In this document: positions 35,962 through 44,685 of the stretch, piece by piece | Layout: each line of letters opens with the position of its first letter | Numbering within the stretch: the stretch's first letter is position 1 | Assembly (NCBI GenBank): GCA_964293305.1 | Contig: CAXYYO010000014.1 | Coordinates: 17,042 to 81,041, forward strand | DNA: 64,000 bases | Direction of reading: 5' to 3' | Source: CALAGJ01 sp964293305 | GTDB lineage: Bacteria > Bacteroidota > Bacteroidia > Chitinophagales > Chitinophagaceae | Notes under the pieces: generated by a model | The model's database searches: none | What the model was told of the DNA's origin: nothing | Seen by the model: only the letters and a program-made list of their open reading frames with translations | Made by a program: the position numbers and the translations under genes

Positions 35962-38424
35962 ATGAAACAATTTATGTTGTTCTGCTTACTTGCCTTGCCT
36001 GCATTTTCATTTGCACAAAAGGAAAAGAGTAAAGAACAAAATCCTGCTATGAAGATATACAGGGCAGAAGCTACTAAAATCAATGATTTAGTACATACTA
36101 AACTGGATGTAAAATTTGATTACAGTAAATCATGGATGTATGGCAAGGAATGGGTTACTATAAGACCACATTTTTTTGCTACAGATAGTCTTACACTTCA
36201 TGCAAAGGGTATGACCATTAATGAAGTGGCCATGATGAAAGGTACCACAAAAACTCCATTAAAATTTAATTATGATGGTGCAGAATTAAAAATCACTTTA
36301 GACAGAGTTTATCAACGTACCGAATCATATACCATTTATGTGGACTATATAGCAAAGCCAGATGAATTAGAAAATACAACCGGTAGTGCAGCTATATCAG
36401 GTGCCAAAGGTTTATATTTTATAAATCCACGTGGTGAAGAAAAAAATAAGCCAACACAAATATGGACACAGGGTGAAACAGAAGCTACCAGTGTATGGGT
36501 GCCAACAATTGACAGGCCAAATCAAAAAACTACTCAAGAGCTCACCATGACAGTACCCGATAAATATGTAACGCTGAGTAATGGTTTAAAAACTGTATCA
36601 AAGAAAAATACAGATGGTACACGTACAGACACTTGGAAAATGGATTTGCCACACAGCCCTTATCTTTTCTTTATGGGAGTAGGTGAATTTGAAATTATAA
36701 AAGACAGTTATAAAGGTAAAGAAGTAGCTTACTATGTTGAAAAAGAATATGCACCTGTGGCTCGTCGCATTTTTGGACTTACTCCAGAAATGATGCAGTT
36801 TTTCAGTACAAAGCTTGGTGTTGACTATCCTTGGTCAAAATACAACCAGATAGTGGGCAGAGATTATGTAAGTGGTGCTATGGAAAATACCACCAGCACA
36901 TTGCACCAAGATGGTGCATATCAAAATGCAAGACAACTGAGTGAGGCCAATGATTGGGAATCAGTAATTGCACATGAGCTTTTTCACCAGTGGTTTGGAG
37001 ATTACGTAACAGCTGAAAGCTGGAGTAACCTTACTGTAAACGAAAGTTTTGCAGATTTTAGTGAAACAATATGGACAGAATACAAATATGGTAAAGATGC
37101 AGGCGATGAGTACAACTATAATGCTATGAAACGCTACATATTTGGAAATCCTGAAGACTTCAAAAAAGACCTGGTACGCTTTCATTACAGAGATCAAGAA
37201 GATATGTTTGACAATATCAGTTATCCAAAAGGTGGTCGTATTTTAAATATGCTACGTAATTATTTGGGTGATGAAGCTTTTTACGCTTCGCTCAATAAGT
37301 ATCTTAGTGACAACAAATTCAAAACAGGAGAAGCACACCAATTGCGTTTAGCATTTGAATCAGTAACCGGTCAGGACTTAAACTGGTATTGGAACCAATG
37401 GTATTTCAACAATGGACACCCTGTAGTTGAAATAAATTATAAATATGATGATGCAGCTCAAAAAGTAGATGTTGTTATATCACAATCACAGGAAATTGGT
37501 GCAAAAATTTACACCATCCCCTTGAAAATTGATGTGTATCAGGGTCGCACAAAAACACAACATCAGGTGTGGGTACGCAATAAAGTAGATACTTTTTCAC
37601 TTCCTTATGGTGGTGGTGTAAGGCCTGTATTAGTAAATGTAGATGCTGATAAGAAAATACTTTGGGATAAAAAAGATAACAAAACTGCGGAGAACTATAT
37701 CGCACAGTTTAGCTATGCACCAGGATATATGGACAGAAGAGAGGCCTTATTCTATTTTGCAGAAAATAAGATGACTACATCTTTAAGTCAGGGGTTGGAT
37801 GATAAATATTATGGCATTCGTAAATATACTTTAGATCGTTTAGCAGATGATAGTACCCTTTTTGAAAATACGGCTGTATTAACTAAAATAGAGAAACTGA
37901 TAGGTACAGAAACTGACAAACGCACAAAAGCAAAAGCCATTTCTATTTTGGCCAACAGTGGCAGTAATGCATATGCTACAGTATTTAATAACAATATCAA
38001 TGACAGTTCTTATTCAGTAAGTGCAGCCAGTTTAACTGGTTTAATGAAATTACAACCTGCCGATGCCTACACAATGGCCAAGAAATTTGCATTGGATAAC
38101 AAGGGTGATTTAACAGAAGTAGTTGGTGCTGTTTTAATGGCACAAGGGGGTGAATCAGATTTTGATTTTATTGCAAAGCAATATGATGATTTGCCATTGA
38201 GCGAAGCTAAATTATATTCCACCAGCGACTTTGCTACTTATTTATCAAAACTGAATGATGCGGAAAAAATCAAATCAGGTATAAACATGATTTTTGATTT
38301 TAAGAAAAAAATTCCTGCTGCATATACCAATTTTACAGACCCAATTTTAAAACAGGCTTTAGAAATAATAAGCAATGCTAAGGGAGGAAATATTGCAGAG
38401 TTTATAAATAAGAAGTTGAATTAA
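35962..38424 (+). CDS. Exported M1-family zinc aminopeptidase
   Basis: 820 residues from the ATG at 35962, which opens the signal peptide (MKQFMLFCLL to FAQ); the TTG at 35944 is rejected. The gluzincin site is HELFH at 338-342 with the third ligand E361 (VNESFADF), and the substrate-anchoring GAMEN motif is near 307. An N-terminal beta domain and a C-terminal helical, HEAT-like domain (about 560-820) complete the M1 layout. It cleaves N-terminal residues from peptides in the periplasm. It is a single-gene unit with a strong terminator. Confidence 0.93.
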   Translation: MKQFMLFCLLALPAFSFAQKEKSKEQNPAMKIYRAEATKINDLVHTKLDVKFDYSKSWMYGKEWVTIRPHFFATDSLTLHAKGMTINEVAMMKGTTKTPLKFNYDGAELKITLDRVYQRTESYTIYVDYIAKPDELENTTGSAAISGAKGLYFINPRGEEKNKPTQIWTQGETEATSVWVPTIDRPNQKTTQELTMTVPDKYVTLSNGLKTVSKKNTDGTRTDTWKMDLPHSPYLFFMGVGEFEIIKDSYKGKEVAYYVEKEYAPVARRIFGLTPEMMQFFSTKLGVDYPWSKYNQIVGRDYVSGAMENTTSTLHQDGAYQNARQLSEANDWESVIAHELFHQWFGDYVTAESWSNLTVNESFADFSETIWTEYKYGKDAGDEYNYNAMKRYIFGNPEDFKKDLVRFHYRDQEDMFDNISYPKGGRILNMLRNYLGDEAFYASLNKYLSDNKFKTGEAHQLRLAFESVTGQDLNWYWNQWYFNNGHPVVEINYKYDDAAQKVDVVISQSQEIGAKIYTIPLKIDVYQGRTKTQHQVWVRNKVDTFSLPYGGGVRPVLVNVDADKKILWDKKDNKTAENYIAQFSYAPGYMDRREALFYFAENKMTTSLSQGLDDKYYGIRKYTLDRLADDSTLFENTAVLTKIEKLIGTETDKRTKAKAISILANSGSNAYATVFNNNINDSSYSVSAASLTGLMKLQPADAYTMAKKFALDNKGDLTEVVGAVLMAQGGESDFDFIAKQYDDLPLSEAKLYSTSDFATYLSKLNDAEKIKSGINMIFDFKKKIPAAYTNFTDPILKQALEIISNAKGGNIAEFINKKLN

Positions 38425-38446
38425 ATCAATCCGATTTTAAAAAGAT

Positions 38447-38475
38447 AAACTGCCTGTAAAAAGGCAGTTTTTTTT
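38447..38475 (+). terminator. Intrinsic terminator of the M1 aminopeptidase gene
   Basis: AAACTGCCT pairs perfectly with AGGCAGTTT around GTAAAA, with an eight-base T-run. Confidence 0.93.
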
Positions 38476-38604
38476 ATTCAAATTTTGAAATAAATTGGTT
38501 TAAGAAGGTTGTATTTTCTAACTAATAAACCGATTTCTAATAAGGTATAAACCAAAACTAGAGTACGATTTTTTAATATTTAAATTTAATTCATGGCTCA
38601 AAAG

Positions 38605-38632
38605 TTGTTTTCAAAGAAAACCCTTATTTTTG
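38605..38632 (+). promoter_or_regulatory. Promoter and long leader of the RRM protein gene
   Basis: TTG (38605-38607), a 17-base spacer and TATTTTTG (38625-38632) form a promoter. Initiation near 38639 would give a leader of about 87 bases before the ATG, unusually long compared with other promoters in this window (10-25 bases). The leader contains a near-palindrome AACGTTTATATAAATGTT and is T-rich. A long leader suggests post-transcriptional control. The rest of the 38425-38725 gap holds only the terminator above. Confidence 0.5.
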
Positions 38633-38725
38633 CTGAGTTTCGCAGTTCGTCCATTAGTTCAGGAACGTTTATATAAATGTTTTTGGTTTTTGGTTTACTG
38701 TTTTTTTATTTTTTAAACATTTTAT

Positions 38726-39151
38726 ATGAACATTTATGTTGGAAATCTTAACTGGAATGTTACCAGCGAAGATTTAGAGAACCTGTTTTCACCATATGGT
38801 GAAATTTCCTCAGCTAAAATCATCACAGACAAATTCAAAAATGACCGTAGCAAAGGCTTTGGTTTTGTTGAAATGAATGATGACGAAGCAGCACGCAATG
38901 CTATCAGTGGTTTAAATGACACTGAAGTAGGTGGACGTAACATTATCGTTAACGAGTCTGCTCCAAAAACTGACAAGCCAGGCGGAAGCGGTGGCGGTTA
39001 CAAGAAGAAACCATACGGCGGCGGAAGCGGCGGTGGTGGTGGTTACAACCGTGGCGGAAGCGGCGGTGGTGGTGGTTACAACCGTGGCGGAAGCGGCGGT
39101 GGTGGTGGCTACAGCCGTAACAACGACGGAGGCAATAAATACGGCTATTAA
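38726..39151 (+). CDS. Single-RRM RNA-binding protein with glycine-rich tail
   Basis: 141 residues: an RRM (1-80) with RNP2 IYVGNL (3-8) and RNP1 KGFGFVEM (43-50), then a Lys/Gly-rich, low-complexity tail (82-141) of GGSGGGGGYNR units. Such RRM-glycine proteins are abundant RNA chaperone-like proteins in Bacteroidota and cyanobacteria and respond to cold in some species. It is a monocistronic gene with a long leader and a strong terminator. Base composition of the tail is far higher in GC than its surroundings because of the glycine codons. Confidence 0.93.
   Translation: MNIYVGNLNWNVTSEDLENLFSPYGEISSAKIITDKFKNDRSKGFGFVEMNDDEAARNAISGLNDTEVGGRNIIVNESAPKTDKPGGSGGGYKKKPYGGGSGGGGGYNRGGSGGGGGYNRGGSGGGGGYSRNNDGGNKYGY
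39020..39118 (+). repeat. Three tandem 33-bp repeats in the RRM gene tail
   Basis: Units 39020-39052 and 39053-39085 are identical; 39086-39118 differs by two bases. Each codes for GGSGGGGGYNR or a one-residue variant. Near identity at silent sites implies recent duplication, so copy number is likely variable between strains. Confidence 0.95.
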
Positions 39152-39171
39152 TTTTAATCGCATTTATACTT

Positions 39172-39203
39172 AAAAAAAATTCCACCTCTGGTGGAATTTT
39201 TTT
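39172..39203 (+). terminator. Intrinsic terminator of the RRM gene
   Basis: AAAAAAATTCCACC and GGTGGAATTTTTTT are perfect inverted copies around TCT. The A-rich 5' side makes it usable in both directions. Confidence 0.93.
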
Positions 39204-39575
39204 GTCCATAATACATCACAATCGTTTTATCAAACAATCCTATTTTGTCTTTTAGACTTTGACAACGGAAATCTTATAAGGTGCATTTTTATAAATGTAA
39301 CTAAGAACTGAGTTGCATCCTTCAAGTTAACTTAATCTAAAAGCAAATTTTCAGCAACATATTTATTGCACATTACCCGAAGGGAAATACTTCTTTTACT
39401 GCTTTTCTAAAGAAAATTGTTTGCAGACAGTCCAAGTATTATCTACATACACTAGCTTTAATTTATAGCTAAGGTTTTTAAAAAAATTGAATTTTGCTTG
39501 AATTTGGCTCTTAATTTTTCATTATCCAATCCACACAGCCATTTCTACCGTATATGCTTTTCAAACTCAGGGATA
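39204..39575. other. Gene-free stretch between the RRM and TPR genes
   Basis: 372 bases without a supported gene on either strand. The in-frame TTG at 39498 upstream of the TPR gene's ATG adds 26 residues that do not look like a signal sequence and is not used. No repeat copy or clear -7 box was found. Confidence 0.5.
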
Positions 39576-40928
39576 ATGAAACAAAAATCAGCTTATATGC
39601 TCCTTTTAGCTGGGGCTAGCATTACTATTCTAATTGTATTATTTGCTTACAAGAAGCAGCAGTCTGTAAATGAAAATGTAGCATATACCCTACTTAAAAG
39701 AGATGCCGCTTTTTCTGATACCGCAGAATGGAATTTTATGAAAGAGCGAGTTGATAATTATATGACCACTCTTTCTCTAAATCAATCGGATTTAAAAGCC
39801 CTTACAGGCATTGCGGGGGTGTATGTGCAGGAAGGAAGAATAACCGGAAATTATGGATACTATGATAAGGCTGCTTTGCATTATATCAACAAAGCACTTA
39901 AAGTAGATAGCAATTATTTTGATGCACTCACCATTTCATCATTACTCTGGCTGAACCAGCATCATTTTCAACAAGGATTGGATGTAGCAAAAAAATTAGT
40001 GCGCATCAATCCCTATAATGCTTTTGTATATGGATTACTTACAGACGGCAATGTAGAAATGGGATATTATGACAGTGCCTTAACCAGTGCACAAAAGATG
40101 ATGGATATAAGACCAGACATTCGTTCTTATAGCAGGGTCAGTTATTTAAGAGAATTATATGGCGATATAGATGGGGCTATTGAATCTATGCAAATGGCTA
40201 TAGAATCTGGTGTGCCTGGTGATGAAAATACTAGTTGGTGTAGGGTGCAATTAGGCAATCTATTAAGCTATGTAGGTGATACAGCTGCCGCAAATATTCA
40301 ATACAATAATGCGCTATATCAGCGTCCGGGTTATGCATTTGCAGAGGCTGGATTAGCAAAAATATTTTACATGCAAGACAATTGGAAATCCGCTGAAATA
40401 CATTACAAAAAAGCTTTAACAGTACTTTCTGATAATGCATTTAAAGAGGCCCTAGCTGATGTGTACAGACAAATCGGAAAGCAGCAGGAAGCTGATGCAT
40501 TAATGAAAGAGGTAATACAAAATTTAAGCAGTACCAATATTGGGGATGATGTACAAACATCCGGTCATGGCCATTATGCAGATAAAGAACTGGCCTATGC
40601 ATATCTCTTGATGAATGAAAAAAGTAAAGCAAAAGAACATGCCATCAAAGAATATAACAGAAGACCGCTAAATGGCGATGTGTGCGAAATGATGGCTTGG
40701 ATTAGTTTTAAAAATAATGATATCAAAACTGCATTAAAAAATCTGCCAATTGCATTAAAAACAGGGTCAAAAAATCCTGTGTTGATGGCTCATGCAGGCA
40801 TTATTTATGCAAATGCAAAAGAAGATGTAAAAGCAAAAGAATACCTATCAATAGCTATGAAGCATATACAGTTGCTACCCTATGATTTACAAGTTGAATT
40901 AAAAAAACTTGTATCCGTATTACAATAG
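39576..40928 (+). CDS. Membrane-anchored TPR-repeat protein
   Basis: 450 residues from the ATG at 39576. An N-terminal membrane anchor (about 8-24, LLLAGASITILIVLFAY) is followed by about ten tetratricopeptide-like helix pairs, e.g. ALHYINKALKVDSNYFDAL and PGYAFAEAGLAKIFYMQDNW. It is a protein-interaction scaffold facing the periplasm; partners are unknown. The HupE-like gene begins six bases after its stop, so the two probably work together. Confidence 0.85.
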   Translation: MKQKSAYMLLLAGASITILIVLFAYKKQQSVNENVAYTLLKRDAAFSDTAEWNFMKERVDNYMTTLSLNQSDLKALTGIAGVYVQEGRITGNYGYYDKAALHYINKALKVDSNYFDALTISSLLWLNQHHFQQGLDVAKKLVRINPYNAFVYGLLTDGNVEMGYYDSALTSAQKMMDIRPDIRSYSRVSYLRELYGDIDGAIESMQMAIESGVPGDENTSWCRVQLGNLLSYVGDTAAANIQYNNALYQRPGYAFAEAGLAKIFYMQDNWKSAEIHYKKALTVLSDNAFKEALADVYRQIGKQQEADALMKEVIQNLSSTNIGDDVQTSGHGHYADKELAYAYLLMNEKSKAKEHAIKEYNRRPLNGDVCEMMAWISFKNNDIKTALKNLPIALKTGSKNPVLMAHAGIIYANAKEDVKAKEYLSIAMKHIQLLPYDLQVELKKLVSVLQ

Positions 40929-40934
40929 GTAAAA

Positions 40935-41600
40935 ATGAATACATGCACCGTGAAAAAAGCAACCGCCATTTTTCTGTTTTCCATTCTATGCCTTAATGCT
41001 GCTGCACATCCAGTTGTCAATTATGCCTTAGAGGGTGCAGGTATTGGTAATGTGGCTTGGTATTATTTTAAATTGGGAATGATGCATATTATTCCCGCAG
41101 GGTTAGATCATATACTTTTTATTATTAGCCTCTGCCTACTTTCCACAAATGTGAAAACCATTCTTTGGCAGGCTACGGCATTTACTATTGCCCATACGGT
41201 TACCCTGGCGCTGAGTATGAAAAGCATCATAGTGGCATCGGGCAATATTATAGAGCCAATTATAGCATTATCCATTGTATTTGTAGCCATAGAAAATATC
41301 ATCTTACAGGAGTTAAAGCCTTGGAGAATTATTATTGTATTTCTATTTGGACTGATTCATGGAATGGGCTTTGCCAGTGTACTTAATGAAATCGGAATAC
41401 CGCCGGACAGGTTTACATCCTCAGTATTATTTTTTAATCTTGGGGTTGAAGCTGGTCAAATGAGTATTATTCTTACCGTATTTGGATTCATTATTTATCC
41501 CTTCGGGAAAAGAAAGGAATACAGGAAATATTTTGTTTACCCCTTGTCGACTCTTGTAGCAATTGTGGCTGCCTGGTGGACCATTGAAAGATTATTATAA
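40935..41600 (+). CDS. HupE/UreJ_2-family membrane protein
   Basis: 221 residues with a signal or first helix (about 10-24) and six to seven membrane helices. The conserved HxxxAGxDH motif is at 51-59 (HIIPAGLDH), with further His residues in AHTVTLALS and GLIHGMGFAS, the pattern of HupE/UreJ metal permease-like proteins (nickel or cobalt in characterised members). No hydrogenase or urease gene is in the window, so the metal is not known. It is co-transcribed with the TPR gene upstream. Confidence 0.85.
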   Translation: MNTCTVKKATAIFLFSILCLNAAAHPVVNYALEGAGIGNVAWYYFKLGMMHIIPAGLDHILFIISLCLLSTNVKTILWQATAFTIAHTVTLALSMKSIIVASGNIIEPIIALSIVFVAIENIILQELKPWRIIIVFLFGLIHGMGFASVLNEIGIPPDRFTSSVLFFNLGVEAGQMSIILTVFGFIIYPFGKRKEYRKYFVYPLSTLVAIVAAWWTIERLL

Positions 41601-41660
41601 ACTCATTTTTATTTTTTTGATTTTCTGAGTTGATATAGGCGTGTATGCTCACATACAGGC

Positions 41661-41692
41661 AAAAAAAATCCCGGCACAAACCGGGATTTAAT
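41661..41692. terminator. Bidirectional terminator between converging genes
   Basis: AAATCCCGG and CCGGGATTT are perfect inverted copies around CACAAA, with A-run on the left and T-rich bases on the right. It can serve the HupE-like gene (+) and the TPR gene at 41709 (-). Confidence 0.85.
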
Positions 41693-41708
41693 TTTATATA
41701 AGCTGAAA

Positions 41709-43379
41709 TTATTTACCACCACTTCTATTTGCAGCCTTTACTAGTTGAGCTTTAGTGTTGTCTGCAAATTTTCTTTCCTCACTTTCAATATCTGGATAAA
41801 GAGCAATCATTTGATCGGTAACTGCTATAGCTTTATTCATTTCTTTTGAATATTGCGCAAAGTATATCAACTGATAATAATAGTTGTTATAAATTGTCTT
41901 TCTATTCTTTTCTAAATCCTTCATTAAAATAGTATTGTAAGCATTAATGGGTTCAATGGCAATACCTTTTGAAGTATCAACATCCAAAGCCTTTGAAGCA
42001 CTTACATTAAAGCTGTAACCCTGTGTTTGCTCTGGGTATTTAGAAATATATTCTTTCGATACACTGTCTAACATGTTATAGTTCTTTGCATTGCGTGAAG
42101 CGCTACAAATTTTAAAATAATCTGATGCTGAACAGCTACCTTTTATTGATGGTATTTTAATTAAAGTATTGAGTTGCTCTCCGTACATTTTTGATTTTTC
42201 AAACACGCCTGCTATAGTAGTTAAGTATTGTAACTTATTTGCTTGTACAGAATCTGCGTCCATGGCTTTATATAAATATTCCGCCGCCTGCATTTCACTA
42301 CCTGGAAATTTAGCCAACAGCTTACCAGCAAATTCGTATTGTCCGGGTTCAATTTTTTCCTTAGGCATAGCGGCAAAAAACTGGTCTACATTTTCCTTTG
42401 CTTTGATGCTATCTCCTAAACGGTCATAGTTAAAAGCATATAGAATTTTTATACGTGGATCATTGCCACAACTTCCTGTTTCCATAGCTTTTGCCCTGTC
42501 AATTGATTCCTGATTTTTTCCTGAACGAAATAAATAGTCTGCCACAAAAAAATCTACATTACAGTCAGCATCTGCATTAGCCACATATTGGTCTAAATAT
42601 CTTTTTGCTTCATTTACATCCCTATTCTGATAGTACAAAAAATAAGCAAGGTATGCTGGCGCAAATTTGGGATCAGCAGCAAGTGCCTTTTCGTATTGAT
42701 CAGTCATAGACTCTTTATTATTTTGAGCTTGATATACACGACCCATTCTGTAATATGCTTTTGCATACTGAGGATTTCTTCTTGTAGCATCTGTAAATGC
42801 TTCAACAGCCTGGCCACCAAAGTCGCTACCCATTTTTAAATAACAAAGGCCTAAATTAATATCAATATCTGGATTTTTTAAATCTAAAGCAACTGCTCTT
42901 TTCAAAACTTCGGCACCATAGATTGCATCGCCTTGCAAACTATTGCCATCTGCATTTGCACGGCCTACTGCATTAAGAATTTCTGGATTCTCTGCACCTT
43001 TTTTTCCTTTTGTTGAAGTTATTGCTTGTTCAAATTGTTGACGGGCAGCATTTTTATCGCCACCGGAAAGTAATTCAACATGCCCCATACCTATCCAAAT
43101 CAAGGGCTGGTTCATGCCACCTTGCAAAGCTTTTTGATACAAATCTTTTGCCGCATTTATTTTATCCTGTTTTATATATGCTTGACCCAACCAATAAGTA
43201 GAGTTTACATCAGTTGGATTAGAAGCAACTACTTTTGTAAGCACATCAACGGCACTATTAAACTTTTCATAATAGATAAAATTAATCCCATCCTGAGTGC
43301 TCTGGGCCCATGATGAAATACTTACTCCAAAGGCAAGCACTGCAGATACCAATTGTTTTTTCATTGTACTAAAATTCAT
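41709..43379 (-). CDS. Exported TPR-repeat protein of the TonB operon
   Basis: About 556 residues if started at 43379 (MNFSTMKKQLV) or 551 from 43364 (MKKQLVSAVLAFGVSISSWAQ, signal peptide). The longer frame to 43484 adds a Lys-rich leader that would hide the signal and is rejected. TPR units run through most of the length, such as AKAYYRMGRVYQAQNNKES and FAPAYLAYFLYYQNRD. It is the last gene of the unit tonB - small membrane protein - PstS-like - TPR, an arrangement I know from other Bacteroidota. It is likely periplasmic; its task is unknown. Confidence 0.85.
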   Translation of the reverse strand: MNFSTMKKQLVSAVLAFGVSISSWAQSTQDGINFIYYEKFNSAVDVLTKVVASNPTDVNSTYWLGQAYIKQDKINAAKDLYQKALQGGMNQPLIWIGMGHVELLSGGDKNAARQQFEQAITSTKGKKGAENPEILNAVGRANADGNSLQGDAIYGAEVLKRAVALDLKNPDIDINLGLCYLKMGSDFGGQAVEAFTDATRRNPQYAKAYYRMGRVYQAQNNKESMTDQYEKALAADPKFAPAYLAYFLYYQNRDVNEAKRYLDQYVANADADCNVDFFVADYLFRSGKNQESIDRAKAMETGSCGNDPRIKILYAFNYDRLGDSIKAKENVDQFFAAMPKEKIEPGQYEFAGKLLAKFPGSEMQAAEYLYKAMDADSVQANKLQYLTTIAGVFEKSKMYGEQLNTLIKIPSIKGSCSASDYFKICSASRNAKNYNMLDSVSKEYISKYPEQTQGYSFNVSASKALDVDTSKGIAIEPINAYNTILMKDLEKNRKTIYNNYYYQLIYFAQYSKEMNKAIAVTDQMIALYPDIESEERKFADNTKAQLVKAANRSGGK

Positions 43380-43505
43380 TTTTTTTGTATAGAAAGATTT
43401 TGATTTTTCAGTTTGCTTTGACAAACTGTTGATTTGATCAATATTTTTTGTTTGATATATGTAATTCTTAAATCGCATTTTCATTATAATTTATAAATCT
43501 TTGTG

Positions 43506-44429
43506 TCACTTTTCATCTATTATGGTTTTTCGAATCCCAAAACCAATTTTAGCCGGTGCCAAGTTACTTCTTCTAAAAATCAACTGTCCTCTTTCAAGAC
43601 TCATAAAATTTGTAAATCCTGTGCCAAGTCCTGTTGCATTTTCTTTTAAGATAAAATACAAAGGCCGTACCAAAGGATATTGTCCATAAGTGATGGCTAC
43701 CTGGGATGCCTTTGCGTACAGACCACTATCACAATATTTACATTCTACAAAAGCCAATTTTATCTTCTTAGAAAGTGCTTTTTGAGCAGGTATTTGATTA
43801 TTGCCAACCCACGAAGATCCAACAAAACCAATAGCTCCAGCGTTTTTAGCAATATAATCCAAGACACCCTGACTACCTGCTGCCGCTTCTGTATTTTTTC
43901 CGAATCCTTTACCATTTGTTAAAGAATCAAAAATATAGCTTACGGCACTGGTGGCAGTTCGCCCATCCATCACTACTTTCATAGAACTGTCATTACCCAT
44001 TACTAAATCGGAAAGCTTACGTAAGGAATAAATACTATCCTTTTCCTCCATATTTATGATTGCTGCAATGGCATCATAAGCCAAAATATCAAACTGTGGT
44101 TTGTAGGAAAGATAGTTTGTGAAAGATTGTATTTCAGCTTCAGATAAACCCCGGGACACTATTACTAAGCGAATGCTATCCTGTTGTAAATCCCTCAAAC
44201 ATTCAGCTTCGGGTTTATAATATGCTTTTATTTCTGTACCCGGAAATGAAGACTGATAGACTTTAATCTGCTCTTCAATTACAGGTTTAAAACTTTCATC
44301 TACACTTATTACGATGCGTCCATTCCTTGGTGTATCATATTGAGCAACCTTTTCATTTGGTTCATTGCATGCCAATGCCAAATGTAGTACTCCAAAAACA
44401 AGGGCAAATTTCAAAGAGAGCTTATGCAT
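43506..44429 (-). CDS. PstS-like phosphate-binding-family lipoprotein
   Basis: 307 residues with a lipobox (LALA-C21), so it is lipid-anchored. The rest is a two-lobed periplasmic binding fold of the PBP/PstS type (RIVISVDESFKPVIEEQI, LVIVSRGLSEAE, GVLDYIAKNAGAIGFVG, YGQYPLVRPLYFI). No PstC, PstA or PstB transporter genes are nearby. Placement in a TonB operon suggests a role in energising or sensing at the envelope rather than classic phosphate import. The start codon overlaps the stop of the 75-residue gene upstream by one base (TAATG). Confidence 0.82.
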   Translation of the reverse strand: MHKLSLKFALVFGVLHLALACNEPNEKVAQYDTPRNGRIVISVDESFKPVIEEQIKVYQSSFPGTEIKAYYKPEAECLRDLQQDSIRLVIVSRGLSEAEIQSFTNYLSYKPQFDILAYDAIAAIINMEEKDSIYSLRKLSDLVMGNDSSMKVVMDGRTATSAVSYIFDSLTNGKGFGKNTEAAAGSQGVLDYIAKNAGAIGFVGSSWVGNNQIPAQKALSKKIKLAFVECKYCDSGLYAKASQVAITYGQYPLVRPLYFILKENATGLGTGFTNFMSLERGQLIFRRSNLAPAKIGFGIRKTIIDEK

Positions 44430-44656
44430 TAATAATCCTGTTTTATACCCCTATACAATCGAAACCCACCATATAATAAACAAAGACCAGTAAATAAATA
44501 TTGCATGGTACTGTCCATAGATAAATCTAACCCCAGTTTATCAGCAAATAAAACTAAAGCACCAATACTTAATATTATTAGTGCCATAGTAATATCTCTT
44601 ATTTTACGAAGATTATCATATCCTCTTTTTTGATGTTGTCTAAAATTTTTTTCCAT
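44429..44656 (-). CDS. Small two-helix membrane protein of the TonB operon
   Basis: 75 residues: basic N-terminus (MEKNFRQHQKRGYDNLRKI), two membrane helices (about 22-41 and 49-68) and a short basic end. Its gene overlaps the PstS-like gene by one base and follows tonB by 29 bases. I recognise the position (between TonB and a PstS-like protein) but no named family. Confidence 0.75.
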   Translation of the reverse strand: MEKNFRQHQKRGYDNLRKIRDITMALIILSIGALVLFADKLGLDLSMDSTMQYLFTGLCLLYGGFRLYRGIKQDY

Positions 44657-44685
44657 TTATTATACGGGGAGGCAATATAGGTTTT

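Noticed and set aside
39020..39118. Three 33-bp direct repeats as a mini CRISPR array
   Set aside because: The repeats are head-to-tail without spacers and lie in frame inside the RRM gene.
38931..39209. Long frames on both strands over the glycine-rich tail of the RRM gene
   Set aside because: They are alternate-frame readings of the 33-bp repeats (Val/Ala-Thr or His/Arg-rich) and end at the terminator.
43380..43484. Upstream start for the TPR protein of the TonB operon
   Set aside because: It would place a Lys/Gln-rich stretch before the signal peptide; the sequence there looks non-coding.
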